64,000 nt of DNA from Talinum fruticosum (GCA_021018815.1 JAITYX010000007.1:2543001-2607000), one strand, 5' to 3'; positions 11,753 through 24,330 are shown, numbered from the stretch's first letter. Notes: generated from the letters alone by a model not told the origin. Numbers and translations are program-made.

Positions 11753-13325
11753 TGAAGACTCGGACATCTGCTCTATATCTTTCTAAGTCATGCAAAAGGA
11801 ATCGGGTATAACGATGTCATTCATATAGAGTTTTGATTCCAAGGCATTCTCTCGTGTCTTAGAAACTTACTTGAGTAAAATAGTATCTTCTCTAAGTGAT
11901 TCGGCCCTCACTCATCTCTGTTATCGCTTTTCGGTTAGCGACTCGGAAAACCGGTTCTTTATTCCGAGTCCACTCTCACTCGGATTAATCGCATTTTGAA
12001 TATACCGAGTATTCCGCTGTTTCTCACTCGGAATCGACTTGTGGTTATTTACTCTATTGTTTGCATAGTCAGCATTCATAGTTCATTTCATGCTTAGTCT
12101 ATATCAAGTTCTTTCCCACTCGATATTCGCTATAGAACGTGTTTCTTTACTTAAGACTAAGTCATATGGAATTCTGAGTATCATGGATATTAGACTCAGA
12201 AAATTCCATTTCTTTTCGACTCGGATAATCAATTGCGTAATTTTTCAAAATTATTTTGTTATCTCGTGTCTAACCTTGGACCAAAGTATTTTATACTTTG
12301 AGAACCGAAGGTGTTTTACTTTTGTAGGTTATTCAATCGAGGATATCTTTTCAAACTACAAAAGTAGCCGGCTTCGTAACGTCAAATCACCAGCGAGATA
12401 TGGCTTTTCACCTTCCCCGCTTTTGTCTCGGAAGATTGTGTCGAAGTCGTCCGCTTCCATATCCGGAAAACTGGAACGCTAAGCCTAACGGTGGTTTCCA
12501 CCACATTTATCAAGACACAACCGATGATTTTGGGACTTCCAAGAGAGTTAAACCGTTGTCCAACGTCCATATTTCAACGGATACTTTCGAGTGACTCGAA
12601 AGCCTTTCACAACGGTCACGAGAGGACTCTCGGTCAGCAGATGAAGATAACGGCTACTCGCCTGGTCTTCTATAAAAGGAAGCCACTTCACAAGACTTGA
12701 AGGTTGCCGAACATATTGTCTATACACTTACTTGATCAAAGTTATTGTATTTACTCTCAATCTTCAACTTACAACTCCCACTCGTAATTCATTACTTTCG
12801 AGTTGTAAGGTCTTGTACTTAGTTACAAACTCTTCTTACATTCTTTGTAAGGTCCCTTGACTAAGCTGTAAAGGTTAACTCAGCTTAGTTGTCCCTAGCT
12901 GTAAGGGTTATCTCAGCTAGGAAGTACTAGATCGGATAAGGTAACTTCGAGTCTAAGAAAATCTGTATAGAGTTGTCTAAGGGAGCAACTCGGGTTCTCG
13001 TCAAGTTCACGGTATTTTGTGGACTCAAAATAGTGGATTTGACTTCGTGTCCGGATTGACACGGGTCGTGGTTTTCTGCCCCAGGAGGGTTTCCACGTAA
13101 AATCTCTCGTGTTCTTTTCCGAGTTCATTCTAGACTCGAGACTGACCTTAGTGCTCTTGCTTCTTCGATTCATTGCTTTCGAGTCCAATCTTTTCGACTC
13201 GTTATTAGACTCGCATTCTGTCTTTGCCTCTTTTCCGCGCAAAAGTGTGTATTTTCGTAAAGAATTTTCTATCACCCTATTCACCCCCTCTAGGGTGACT
13301 CGGACTCTCCTTGAGCAAACCTTCA
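11753..13325 (+). mobile_element. Sirevirus solo LTR
   Basis: TGAAGACTCGG at 11753 to GAGCAAACCTTCA at 13325, 1573 bp, with a perfect 5-bp duplication TTGTG at 11748-11752 and 13326-13330. A TATA-like TATAAAAGG lies near 12671 and the CCCTCTAGGGTGA landmark near the end. No internal sequence follows, so it is a solo LTR. Confidence 0.93.
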
Positions 13326-13330
13326 TTGTG

Positions 13331-16213
13331 AATGGAAAAGACCTTTGTTGAAAGAGTCAACCCCGTTAACGGCGAGCAGCCAGTGGGCAAAGGCCGAGCA
13401 AGGGCTCGGGAAGGCGAAAGGAAAAGAAACAGAGCAAAAGAGGAACGGGCGAGAGGAACCGAGAGGGAGAGAAGGCGAATGGTGCGAGGACCCGGGGAGA
13501 TCGAAGGGGGACCAGCGACCACCACAAAACCCAAGGTGGAAGTCGGCGGCGTGAGCGAAAGGAAGAGAGCGAGGGCGGAAGGAAGACCCGGAGCGAGAGA
13601 CGAGAAGTGCGAGAGACTACGACTAGCCCCGAGGGACGGCGAGAACGGCGAACCGGCAAGGCGAGAGGCGAGGAAAGGGAACGAAAGCAAACGCGGAGAG
13701 CGAGAGGAAGCCGAAATGAGAACCGAGAGGCGGGGGAGCCAACCCGATCGAGAAACAGAGCAAGAGGAAGAGAGCTCAAACGGGTGAAACCGGGGGACCG
13801 GAGGCGAGAAAAGCAAGAGGCCGGAACCCGACACAACGCAGAATACTCAATCCGATTCCAAAACTTAGAATTCGAGGTGGGTAGTCTTATACTCTAAACT
13901 ATTAGTAATTTCGAAACCCAAATGAGCTTTGTTGTGATTATTGAATGTTTATGTGATATGATGAAGCTAGGAAATGATTAGGACTGAATTAGGTTATGAG
14001 AAAATCGAATTGAACTGTTAAATCTAAATCGGGGACTCGAAGGAGCTTAGTAGTTGGTTAAGGCTGAGTTAAGATGCTTGAAAGTTTAGAAGGAGTTAGG
14101 TTGCGTAGGTATAAAGAGCATTGTGAAGATCTCAATTAGCACTTAGAGATGAAGAAATGGTGATTTAGGTCTAAAATGTGAATTAATGCTTCGTTGAACC
14201 TTAGAGATTTCCTAAATTCTTTGCGTTGGAAGGTAACGACTTATATTGGTAAATAACGAGTTAAGCATAAAAGAGGAGTGTGAATTCATAGTGAGTGTTG
14301 CACAATTGAGGCATGGGAGTGAGGAATAGGTGAGTGTTGAGATAATTGAGTTCAAAAGATAATTAAATCCTTGAGGTTGAACTAAATTCGAAGATAAGCG
14401 AAGCTAGCGAAAGTAGAGCGATAAAAGGGAATTAAAAGCTGTATGATTGAGTTGGTCAAGAAAGAACGATTAATGGGATAGAAACCTAAGATGAGAGCAA
14501 ATTACACTTGGAGATGAAGGGAATTAGAGGGATTTTAGTAGTGAAGTAAGAATGAGAGTTATCGACTAAGTATGAGTAAGAAGAGGTTGATTAGTAATGT
14601 GGAGGCGTGATCGAAAAACATGGAAGCAAAGATGGTAAAGTGTGAGAAGATGAGTCATTAAGTGGAGGCATAAAATGAGGAATTAAGGTAAAGACAATGA
14701 ATTGTGAAAAGTGAAAATGTCGAATTAGTCTTGTGGTTATTGTGGCTCAAAAATGGAAATTAGTCATACTAAAGTGATGGATTGAGAAAGGCAAAGTTGG
14801 AAAAGAGCCGAGAATGACTGCTTGCAATGAATGGTGGCTATCCGTGTTAAGTGATTGCTTTCCGTGATATTCAAAAGTAGTTCCGAGAAGAGTTTTGTAT
14901 TTTACGTGAGATGATTGCTTCGAATAATGCTTGAAAGTTGGTTTTGAAAAGAGTTCAAATGTTTACGCAAAATGATACTTGTGTATGATTCTTGAGGAAT
15001 GCTTTCAAAATTAAAATGTGTTTTAAAGAAGCGAAACTTGTTTGAGAAAATGAATCGGATCCGAGAAAGTGAATTTAGAAGGGTGACACGTGTGTCATGC
15101 CTTCTACGATGATAAATTGATTGAGATCTTGGTTAGAAACCACGTTTGATAAGTGATTGTGGTCACTTCGGTTTAAATGAATTTTGGGCTAAGATTGTTT
15201 AGACTAGAGGAAGGAGGTGGTCGTGCGTATCGGGCCATGGGGTCCTTGCGTATCAGGATGCCCATCAACCGGAGAGGTTGATTCTTTCCTAACGAGGAAA
15301 GCAGAGCTTTCCAAGTATTTAACTAAAGATAGGTCCCGGAAACCTGAGTCGAGGTCGCACCCCGACAACCGCCTAGTGCTAGTTCAATCGTCGAAAGCCC
15401 CGAAAGAATTTTTCACTTTATGGCTGAAAGTATTTGAAAGAAAGTGCAGATGGTTCCACCTTCTTTAATGTGATTCAATTCCCAAAATGATTGCAATCCG
15501 TGCTTTTGAATGATTGAAGTGTCATGAGTTTTATGTTTCAAATGATTTCAAGAGATTTCATTGAAAAGTATATAGATTTATATTATATTATTACGCTTTC
15601 GCCGATTTTATTATTATGAGTAATATGTGTAAAGAATTTCCATTTTAAGGGTGTAAGACTCCGGTGAGCCCGTCGTTTATGGCTCACCCTCACAAATTCC
15701 CCCTTTTGCCTCCCCAGTGTTGCAGGTACATTTTCATAAAGTATGATCTACACTTGGTATATTTTGGACTCTCGCTGATTGTCTTTGCTTTGCGTGCTTG
15801 AGTGATTCGAGTCAAGAATATGCATTTCTTATATTTCTCAGCATTTTAGTTTGTAATCTAGTTCATATAGTTGTACCAAAGGTATAATAAATCATTTAGA
15901 TTGTTTTAAGTTTTATCGCATGATTGGTTGGACTCCGTCATGTGGCCGTTGAGTTGTATACTCGAGCATATGGCTCGTTGAGTTATGTTATTCTTTTTAT
16001 GCAGGGTTTTAGGGCTTTAAGCCTAAGGGTTAGTCCACATTACAAACAAAACTCTGCCGAAATTTTTAGGAAATCTCATGTTCTTTTGGAAAACCACCCT
16101 TATTATCTTTAAGTTGAGTTTAGACAGCTAAACCAACACCGGAAAGAGCCTTGGGAGTTCCTTTAAGGAACTCCGGCGATGTAATACTCCTAGGGGTGTT
16201 TTGGGGTGTTACA
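13331..16213 (+). mobile_element. Ty3-type LTR (second family), 5'-truncated
   Basis: From CGAGGTGGGTAGTCTTATAC (13873) onward it aligns with 50321-51049 and 61749-62600, including a conserved TATCGGGATGCCC-type segment and the GTAAGACT...GCTCACC...TTGCAGGTAC segment. It ends GGGGTGTTACA, as many plant chromovirus-like LTRs do. No coding domain is attached. The start present in the other copy (49528) is missing. It lies between the Sirevirus solo LTR and the gypsy LTR at 16214. Lineage is inferred from LTR ends only. Confidence 0.6.
13370..13830. other. Purine-rich GC island inside the Ty3-type LTR
   Basis: The plus strand is almost all G, A and CG-containing purine-rich units (GAGCGAG, GAGGAAG, GCGAGAG). 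It stands out from the AT-rich surroundings. Long frames open in three plus frames and two minus frames give Arg/Glu/Lys-rich or Ser/Leu/Pro-rich peptides, as expected from base bias rather than a gene. The other LTR copy has the same island at 49740-50290 with different sequence. Confidence 0.7.
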
Positions 16214-18423
16214 TATTAATTGCCGACAAGCATTCAATAGCATATATAAAGTCGGTCTAAAAATAATGAATCATAAAATATTTATTTTATGAAGATTTAG
16301 TTTATAAAATCATATTTATAAGAGGAGAATTAAGAAATCATCATAATTCTAATCCCTTTACAACTCTCCTTCTTTAATTAATCCATCACTGTTCCCGTCA
16401 TGAAAATTATTATCAACATTATCCTTCATTATCATCACACCCATCATTATGTTCTTCTGTTAATCCTATATTTGATGGAGTCCTCACTTCTCGACATCCC
16501 TCTTTCTCTCTCTCACCACCTGACTTCATCATCATCGTCGTCCATCACCATATCATCATCAGTTGACACACCTTCACGACAGCCCCCTTCTTTCCTTTAC
16601 CAGCCTTCAAGTCACTCATCACCATATCACACCATCGTCACGCCAGCTTCCACAAAATGATCACCGTTTTCATCATTATCATACTCTCTCTATTATGACC
16701 TCTCTATCACTCTCGCTGAACACTCCCCGTTTCTTTCCTTCACCTCCTCCCGCACCCAACCATTAATCATCATTATCAACTTATCTTCTTCTCATATCAC
16801 GGTTGCCTCACATCTTCAAATGATCATAATCTCCATCACCTGAATCACCAGCCGCCCAACCCCTTTAATCATCACCATCTCCTTCACCTACCTCTTACTA
16901 GAAGGATTATGTAGGTAGTAAGATTAGTATTGTAATTTTTATTTCAAGACTCGATATATATTCTAGTTTGATATTAAAGATGTCAGTTTTAATTACATTA
17001 TGTAATTTAAATTATATTATATTTGAGTAGTTTTTTTTATTTAGTATAATTTTTTGAAACCATGTTACATTATTTAGTTTGAAATAAGTTATAATCTTTT
17101 ATGTCCTATTAGTTTTATCCACGATTCTATGATAATTATTTTAACGTTTATGATTTTGATGTCTAATTAGTTAGAGTGCATGCTAAATAATTTTATATAA
17201 ATTCATATGATAGTTTAAAGGGTTTAAGTACATAATCGCTATGGTCTTTTAGACATAACTATCACCCTAATTAATCATGCATGACTCATACCCATATCTT
17301 TTAATTAAGAAATTATCATAGATCCTTTTTAAATTAATTTGCTAGTAGATTGGTTACTAGGTGTTAGATAATATTTTTCTACTACTTAATGCTCTAATTT
17401 GATTAAATTCTAGTGCTAGTACTAGGGTTATTAATATTAATAGAATTCATATTAGGGCAAGGCCTAAAAAACTAATAATTAAGGAAAAATAGGAAAAATC
17501 CGCTAGTGGTTATCTTCCATAGTTTTGCTCATGGGTACATCGATTTGTTTGTTAATGATAAATAAAAATTTGCACGGTGGATATAGATTATACTAACTTT
17601 TTTATAAGTTTGATATTTTTGATAATAGTTATTTGCTTTTTAGTTATTTTCTTTAATTTGTAAATTTTATTACAATTTTATAATCTTCAATATTAATTTC
17701 ATTTATCCCCCAAAAATTCTAGTCTTTTATGTTAGTTTTAATAAGTTTAGATTAATTTCATTGAATTTTTATATTTTTTAAAATTCAGATTATTTTTCTG
17801 TCAGTTTTTGTTATTTTGAGTATGTTCGTTAGAAATTAGGTAAAAAATAGTGACTTTTATTGTTTTTCATTTTTCATCTGTTTGTAGGGTGTAGATAGAG
17901 TCCTAGTTTGCTCTTATTAAATTTCAGAATTTTGCGAATTGATTTGATATTTTTCATATTTAATTCTTGAATTTAATTATTGTAGATTTTTAGTTTGATT
18001 AATTTGTAAATTTTATTTTAAATTTTAGTTTTATATTCTTAATATTTTTGTTAATATCACTATCTATTTTCATAATTATTTTAGTATAGATTATTACTTA
18101 TTTAATTTTGTTTTTAGATTTTGTGTTGTTTTACTGTTTTAATTATTCCAAACTAATACAAAAAGATATTTCTAGGTTGTTAGAATTTTTATCTTCTTTA
18201 CATATCATTTACTTAGGTTTTTAGATAATTTTATGTGATTTTTAGCTATTAGTTTTCTTATTTATATATTTTGTTTTGTTTTAAACAAGTAGTAAATTTA
18301 ATTACATTAAAGCTTACATAGTATTATATCTTTTCTCGTGGATTTGATCCCTACTTCCGTATGCTGTATTGTTAATCCTAAGCCTAAGTAGTGGTTTAAT
18401 TTGTAATTATACGTCAAGCTAAC
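16214..18423 (+). mobile_element. Ty3-gypsy LTR (TGTTAAG family), 5'-truncated
   Basis: Matches the solo LTR 1612-3739 from its CGGACAAGCAT position to the end, finishing CAAGCTAACA. It lacks about the first 150 bp, which were lost where the second-family LTR abuts at 16213. It is in the right place and orientation to be the 3' LTR of the TR-GAG-like element that starts at 8433. At 16390-16900, where the solo LTR has a GC-rich island, this copy has a G-poor CATCAT/CACC-rich stretch instead. Confidence 0.78.
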
Positions 18424-20180
18424 AATTATACTTCAGGATGTTATTCCGATTAATGAGATTAATTTCACTAACATCATACTCACTGTCTTTAATTTCAGTA
18501 TCTTCTTCCATCATTTCACACACACATTTGCTCTTAAGTTGATGTAAAGATCTCTTATATATCATATCTTTAGGGATAATTAGGATCACCCAATCTCCTT
18601 TAGCTTCTTTTTTATTTTTAGTCATTATCTATGATAAAGTCTTCACTATGCAAATCTCCTAGGGTGATTTCATTTTTTCCCATCATGAAACTATTTTCTT
18701 CATATTCATAGTCTACATATTCATCTTGCGTGACAATTATATGAAGAATAGTTTGTCATAATCAAAACTTCCCTATGCTCAACATAATCAAAACTTCCTA
18801 AGGTGTAGACTATGAAGATGAATATGTAGACTATGAATAAAGTGTAGACTATGAAGATGAATATGATGACTATCAATATTCATAGTCCACATATTCATTT
18901 TTATAGCTCATCAACATGTTTCTCATTAATTACTGAATTAATGGGGTATTGACGTTTGTCATAAAATATTCCTAAATTATTAGTGTCGTTGTGACCGATT
19001 TTGTAGTGCTACATTTTAAATTCAGTTATGTAATTCTCCAAGTACCTTATATCTCATAGTTCTATGTTATTTATTTTTTCTCAACCACTCTCTAGCCTTT
19101 TCTTCATAATCAATTCTAGCACCTATAAATTCATTTTCAATTTCCTTAGATAAAGCTTTAAACATAGCAGTTGGGGAATCCACAATCTCTATTCCTCTTT
19201 TCCTTATTCATTTAATGAATCATACCAATTGGTAACAGTATCGTAAAAGGTGTGTTAAATATAATTAAGGAAATTTCAAGATGTCCGCTTTGTATTAAGG
19301 TTTAATACACTATTCATTCTACATTTTCGATGTTCTAATATTTCTTCTCTATTACAAATTTCATCTATGTTTAAGATACAACCAGTTTGGCTTGCAGGAG
19401 TGAGATTAATTTCTTCGGATGAAGTTGTTCTCTTAAGAATGAATCCAAACGTGAAATTTGTTATTCTCTCAACGAGGACATACCTTGGTTTAAGGAAATT
19501 TGTATTTATTTTAGATGATTATCCAAAGTCTTCATGGTTATGAACTATATTATTCACCAAATTGGATTCAAAATCCTCATTATATGACTCTTCTCAAACC
19601 TCATTAAACTCACCTTTTTCTACCATTTTTTCATACTTCCTATTTAATTAATTTTACTTCTTCCAATAGTAGGGTGTTAATTTCATTATGTTTAATAAGA
19701 TCCATTTGTTGATAGATTTCTTCTTTAAGATAAAGATAATTCATTTTTTTCTTAAGAAATATTGAGTATTTCTTGTTTATCAACAATTACACTCATTATC
19801 TTGTTTAATACTTTTGGATCCTGTTTATTATCAAACATTTTCCGAGGTTTATCCAGGCTATACTCTTTAAACTCCATCTTCTTTTTTTTTTTTTCTAATG
19901 TTTCTTCAATAGTTGGTTTTACTTCAATTTTTAGAGTTTTTAACTCATGCAAAGGAACGAGATTTTATTTTTAGGACTTTAAAATGGGTATTTATATTTT
20001 TAGGATTTTGTTGAATTGTTTTTAATTTTCTTAATCTCAACCTTAATATTCTCTAATTCAATATTTAAATCCAAAGCTATATTAGTAATATACTTTCATC
20101 GTGGAGTTACATATGAAAATCCTTTAGGAGTATGCATTATATGAGCAAACTTCAGAATATGACAGACGGATAATGATTCA
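18424..20180 (-). pseudogene. Decayed minus-strand coding region, possible endogenous pararetrovirus
   Basis: Read on the minus strand, long stop-free stretches alternate between frames across the interval: a Lys/Glu-rich piece (19752-19952), a piece around 19330-19520, a piece with WYDSLNE and EIENEFIGARIDYEEKAREW (about 19080-19230), and a C-terminal piece 18419-18625. The order and the FYD...PINS...NE segment near 18930-18980 resemble a gag/coat-like domain. A caulimovirid polyprotein is my best guess, but I cannot name a diagnostic motif, and reverse transcriptase is absent. Many stops and shifts are present. It could also be an unrecognised retroelement gag. Confidence 0.35.
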
Positions 20181-20553
20181 AGCATTAATTACACTTATTA
20201 CGAGCATTAATTATCAATAATTATAATTATTAATATGACAATCTAGGCTCGATACTAGATAAAACAACTCTCTCAATAATTTTAAGACATAATATAACAA
20301 TAATAATACATATAATATAATAGATACAATTAACAAAATATTGGTGTCAAACATGAAAAAGTTAAAAAGTTAGGGGTAGAAAATAAAACTTTTAAAAATT
20401 AGGGGCTGCAGATATGAATAGAAATAATAATTTTGGGGTTGTTTTATAGTTTACACCAAAAATAAGCGGATTTTAAATTCTTTTTGAAAACCATGGGTTT
20501 GTTAAATATATGGCACCATAACTAAGGGTCCTTTTTATTATTTTTGTCCTAAT
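20181..20553. other. AT-rich spacer without recognisable gene
   Basis: I see only AT-rich sequence with short A/T runs and no convincing frame, terminal repeat or target duplication. Confidence 0.6.
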
Positions 20554-20691
20554 TTGTGGCATTTAAGTCACATACATTTGAATTTTCATCGGTTGAAACT
20601 TTTGAGTATTGATTTTTGTCGTAATTTGCCGGCTTGCAAGTATTTCGTCAAGCCGACTTACGTAAAGCATGTATTTATGGGAAATAGACTA
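20554..20691 (+). pseudogene. Small copia element: integrase zinc-finger region, left part
   Basis: The frame from 20554 reads LWHL...HLNFHRLKLLS, the copia pre-integrase signature, then reaches the second zinc-ligand region with a KACIYGK-like stretch just before the Sirevirus insertion. The reading continues at 31570 (TRRAFPIGKSWRF, then LVHADLC), proving that element A inserted into this older copia element. Upstream gag and protease are not recognisable. Confidence 0.72.
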
Positions 20692-22221
20692 TGAAGAATC
20701 GGACTCTACAGCTTATATCATTCCGAGTACTATCAAGGAATCAGGTACAAACCTCATCCCTTCTAGGTTTTGATTACAACTCATTCTGAATGTTATAGAA
20801 AGTATTCCGAGTATTATAGAAACTATTCCGAGTATTACAAAAGCTGTTGCATATGTTTTCATTCCATTCTTACCGACTGAGAAAGCATACTCTTGTTCAT
20901 CAATTCACACTAATGGTTCCGAGCCACTCGGACATCACTCATACTTATCGCATGTTCAAACAATCTCACTAACACTTTTAATCTAAATTCTAACTTCATA
21001 TTCCAAGTTAAAGTGAATTACAGGCGTTAACTCAAATCTCTAAGTCAACATTTTTATTTGAACTGCTTTTGTCTAGATCAAGTACTCATACTCCGATATT
21101 CTCTTTACAACTTGATCTTTCCTTAGACTCACTCATATGAAATTTGAGTATAATGAATATTAGACTCGGAAAATTCCACTCTTCTAGGACTCAAATAATT
21201 ATGCACTTAATTATCTTAATTAAATTATTCTCTCGTGCCTAATCTTGGACCAAAGTATTTTATACTTTGAGAACCAAAATTTGTTACTTTTGTAGGTTAT
21301 CTAAACGAGGTTATCCTATTTTTGAATTACAAAAGTAACCAGACTTCAAGCTATCAATCACCAAAGAAACAAGGCTTTTTTACTTCGAACTAGCCCGGAC
21401 ATCGTGTAAGGGTTGTCTCGTTTCCAAAAATGAAAATATTCAACCCTAAGCTCAACGGTGGTTTCCACCCTACTTTTCTAACACCACCAGTGGATTGGAA
21501 CATCCTAAGGAGTCAAGAGTTGTTACACAACATTCACATCTCAACGGATATTTTTTGAGTGACTCGGAAGAACTGTTACAACGATCACAAAGGACTTCTA
21601 ATCGAACATAGTCACAACGGCTAATCTGCTTGGTCATCTATAAATAGAAGTCACCTCTCAAGACTTGAAGATTGCTGGAATTATTGTCAATACACATTAC
21701 TTAAGTGAAAGTCTTTGTATTCATACTCAATCTTCTACTTACAACTCCTAACTTGTAATTCATACTTTCGAGTTGTAAAGTCTTGTAATCAGTCACAAAC
21801 TCTTTCTTAATTTCGAGTAAGGTTCCTTGACTGAGTTGTAAGAGTTAACTCAGCTCGCTTGTCCCTAACCGTAAAGGTTACCTCAGTTAGGAAGTACTAG
21901 ATCGGATAAGGGCACTTCGAGTCTAGGAAAACTCGTTAGGAATTGTTTAAGGGAGCAATTCTGGTTTAGTCAATCTATTGTATTTTGTGGATTCAAAATA
22001 GTGGATTTGACTTGGTGCTTGGATTAGCACTAGCCGTGGTTTTCTCGCCCCGGGAGGGTTTCTACGTAATTCGAGTTTACACTTTTCCGAGTCCAATCTA
22101 GACTAAGATTATCTTGATTGTTCAGCTTTAAACTTTAACCCATCCAATGTGTTAAAATTTCCTCATCATCCTATTTACCCCCCTCTCTAGGGTGACTTAG
22201 ACTCTCCAGAGCAAACCTTCG
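20692..22221 (+). mobile_element. 5' LTR of Sirevirus element A
   Basis: Starts TGAAGAATCGG and ends GCAAACCTTCG. It contains a TATA box at 21639, an ACGGTGGTTTCCACC hairpin upstream of it (near 21460), and in the transcribed part two consecutive AGCTGTAAGGGTTA...CTCAGCT-type stem-loops (about 21834-21892) and a GTGCTTGGATTAGCAC hairpin near 22015. Confidence 0.95.
21639..21647 (+). promoter_or_regulatory. LTR TATA box of element A
   Basis: TATAAATAG at this place is conserved in most family LTRs, about 20 bp after a CAACGGCTA motif (near 21615) that is one base away from the plant MSA consensus. Transcription of the element would start roughly 30 bp downstream. Confidence 0.65.
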
Positions 22222-22223
22222 CT

Positions 22224-22236
22224 TGGTATCCGAGCC
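22224..22236 (+). promoter_or_regulatory. tRNA-iMet primer-binding site of element A
   Basis: TGGTATCCGAGCC lies two bases after the 5' LTR. The standard initiator-methionine site used by copia elements is TGGTATCAGAGCC, so there is one mismatch, at CAG>CCG. Element R has CGG at the same spot. Confidence 0.85.
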
Positions 22237-22282
22237 TAGCCTTTCAGAAAGGATCTAACAATCCAAAGGTCTAAAGATCAAA

Positions 22283-23760
22283 TGGCTCAGAAAAATGGAG
22301 AGTTCGATGAAGGAAGATCTTCCAACAGACCACCAAAGTTTAAATGATCAAATTTCGTACACTCGGAAGAAGCTCATGGAATGCTTTCTACTGGATCACG
22401 ATGAAGATGTATGGAACATCATACAAGAAGGTAACTACATTCCAATGAAGATGGAAGATACAAGAGACGTGCCTAAAGCAAAGTTCGAGTACACCACTGA
22501 AGCGGTAGAAAAGTTCGAAAGAACTTTAAGGCGATGAACATTCCGATGTGCGCCATCAGCTCGTAAGAATACAACAGAGTGTCAGCATGTGACACAGCAA
22601 AAGATGTGTGGGACACTCTTGTCAACACATATGAAGGAACCAGCCAAGTAAGACAAGCAAAGATAAGCCAATATCTTCACAAATACGAGCTGTTCAAGAT
22701 GGAGCCAGATGAAAACATCACTCGGATGTTCATACGTTCACTAAGATTACAAATAATCTTAAATCTTGAGGTACAAAGATATCCTATGAAGAGATGTGTA
22801 GAAAAATCTTAAGGAGTCTACCCAAGAGAAGATCGGGTCCAAAGGTAACCGCCATCGAGGAAGCTCGTAACCTCTCTCTTCTAAAGCCGGATGAACCGAT
22901 TGGGAAGCTCCTTACCCATGAAATCCATCTAGAAGAAGAGGATTCCGAGGTCAGCACTAAAAAGAATATTGCGCCGAAGGCCTCGTAAAGCAAAGAAGAG
23001 AATTTGAGTTCCTCGGACTCGAAGAAGATCCCATGGCACTCATCGCTCGAGGCTTCAAAAGAATAATGAAGCACAAGAGATGGGAGAAAAAGCCAAGAGA
23101 AGAGTTCTACAAGAAAAACAAGAAGGATAGAAAAGGTAAACACTCGTCCCCTTCAAAGTTATCTTTAACTAAGAACTCGGTTGTTTTGAACGTGGCAAGC
23201 AAAGATCACATAGTCAAAGACTGTCCAAGGAGAAAGAGGGACAGAAAGGAGAAGAAGGCTATGATGGCCACATGGAGTGATGAAGATTCATTTGAAGAAG
23301 ATGAAGACTCGAAGACTCAGATGACTCAAAGTGTCCGATGGCACTATCGGACTTAGAAGTTGAATCCGAGTCGAGTCCGACAACTCGATAACGAGGAGAC
23401 AAATCCTCAGGAGGTAATTGAATAATTCCTTAAGTTTTCCAAAGTTGATTTAGCTAAATATATTTATACTTTGGAAGAAAAGTCCAATTCTGATTCTTCC
23501 CAATTTAAAGAAGAACTTGAGTCACTCACTTCGAGAGCATTGTTTTGAAAAATGAATTGGAAAACTAAGACTTACTCTAAGAGAGCTCAAGACTAGTACT
23601 CAGTGCTAATGAGACTCGAGTATGAGACACTCGGAAGAGAAAATGAGCATCTGAAACAAAAACTCAATGAGTCTCAAGAACTTGTTTTGAAGTTCACTCA
23701 AGGTCGAAAAACCTTAACATGCTCTTAGGCTCTCAAGTGTGTCTCCTTCAAGAAAGAAGG
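22283..23760 (+). pseudogene. Sirevirus gag, element A
   Basis: Starts ATGGCTCAGAAAAATGG 46 bases after the primer site. An early in-frame stop and shift near 22347 move the reading to the frame 22295-22537, which carries the N-terminal gag domain (FLLDHDEDVWNIIQEG). The conserved copia gag core (ACDTAKDVWDTLVNTYEGT, then ISQYLHKYELFKM) follows at 22579-22812. The CCHC zinc knuckle lies at about 23181-23227 but is broken: one Cys reads as Arg (CFERGK) and a one-base shift splits the motif before HIVKDCP. The C-terminal part is acidic and lysine-rich. At least four frame breaks make it non-functional as written. Confidence 0.82.
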
Positions 23761-24117
23761 ACTTGGTTTTAACAAAGAGGAGGAATCTAATTCCTACTCG
23801 GATCTTTTCACAAAGGATTCCGTAACCGTAAAGTTCGTAAAGGTTGAGCACGATCCCATTCATAAAAATAAAAGGAGGACTCGAGCCCAAACCAGCTTAC
23901 AGGAGAAAGCCTTCTCCACCGGCTTACAAAAGAAAAGATTTTTAAAAGAAAGAGACATAGACTTAGTTTTCAAAGGAAGACTCGTAATCGACTAAACCCA
24001 AAGTTATTCAAATCTGGGTTCCCAAGAGTCTTCTTCCTGAGAAAAGGACCATAGTACAGGGAGTTACTAGGTTCGTTAGAGGAAATGAGAAGGGTTAGTG
24101 TGTTTCGACTTGCAGGT

Positions 24118-24330
24118 AACTCATAAAAGGACAAGAGGTCATTGGTACCTAGACAGCTGGATGCTCACGCCACATGTCAGAGATTCAAGACTCTTTTCCG
24201 AGTTAGAAGATTACAATGGAGGCAAAGTCACATTTGGAGATGACAAGTAAAGGCAAGATAGTTGGGATAGGCAAGATTAGAAAATGAGACAATCTGCCAG
24301 CCCGAGCCTACCTTGTCAAGGGATTAAAGT
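24118..24330 (+). pseudogene. Sirevirus aspartic protease, element A
   Basis: Reads GHWYLDS and then, one frame over, GCS-H-HM, followed by LFSELEDYNGGKVTFGDD. The active-site Asp-Ser-Gly is split by one extra C at about 24157 (GACAGCTGG where element R has GACAGTGG). The downstream hydrophobic-GI-KI segment is also shifted. The protease would cleave the Gag-Pol polyprotein; here it is inactive as written. Confidence 0.8.

Noticed and set aside
13332..13836. Several long open frames on both strands, Arg/Glu-rich or Ser/Leu/Pro-rich.
   Set aside because: The frames are open in most directions because the stretch is purine-rich with few stop triplets. It lies inside an LTR, and the peptides have no domain.
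16400..16766. Ser/His/Pro-rich open frames.
   Set aside because: Produced by CATCAT/CACC low-complexity sequence inside an LTR.
18987..19008. CGTTGTGACCGATTTTGTAGTG resembles a CACTA tip with TGTGACCG subterminal repeats, as at 62778.
   Set aside because: It lies inside minus-strand coding debris that reads through it in frame, no further repeat units surround it, and no TSD or partner end is visible. Probably chance.
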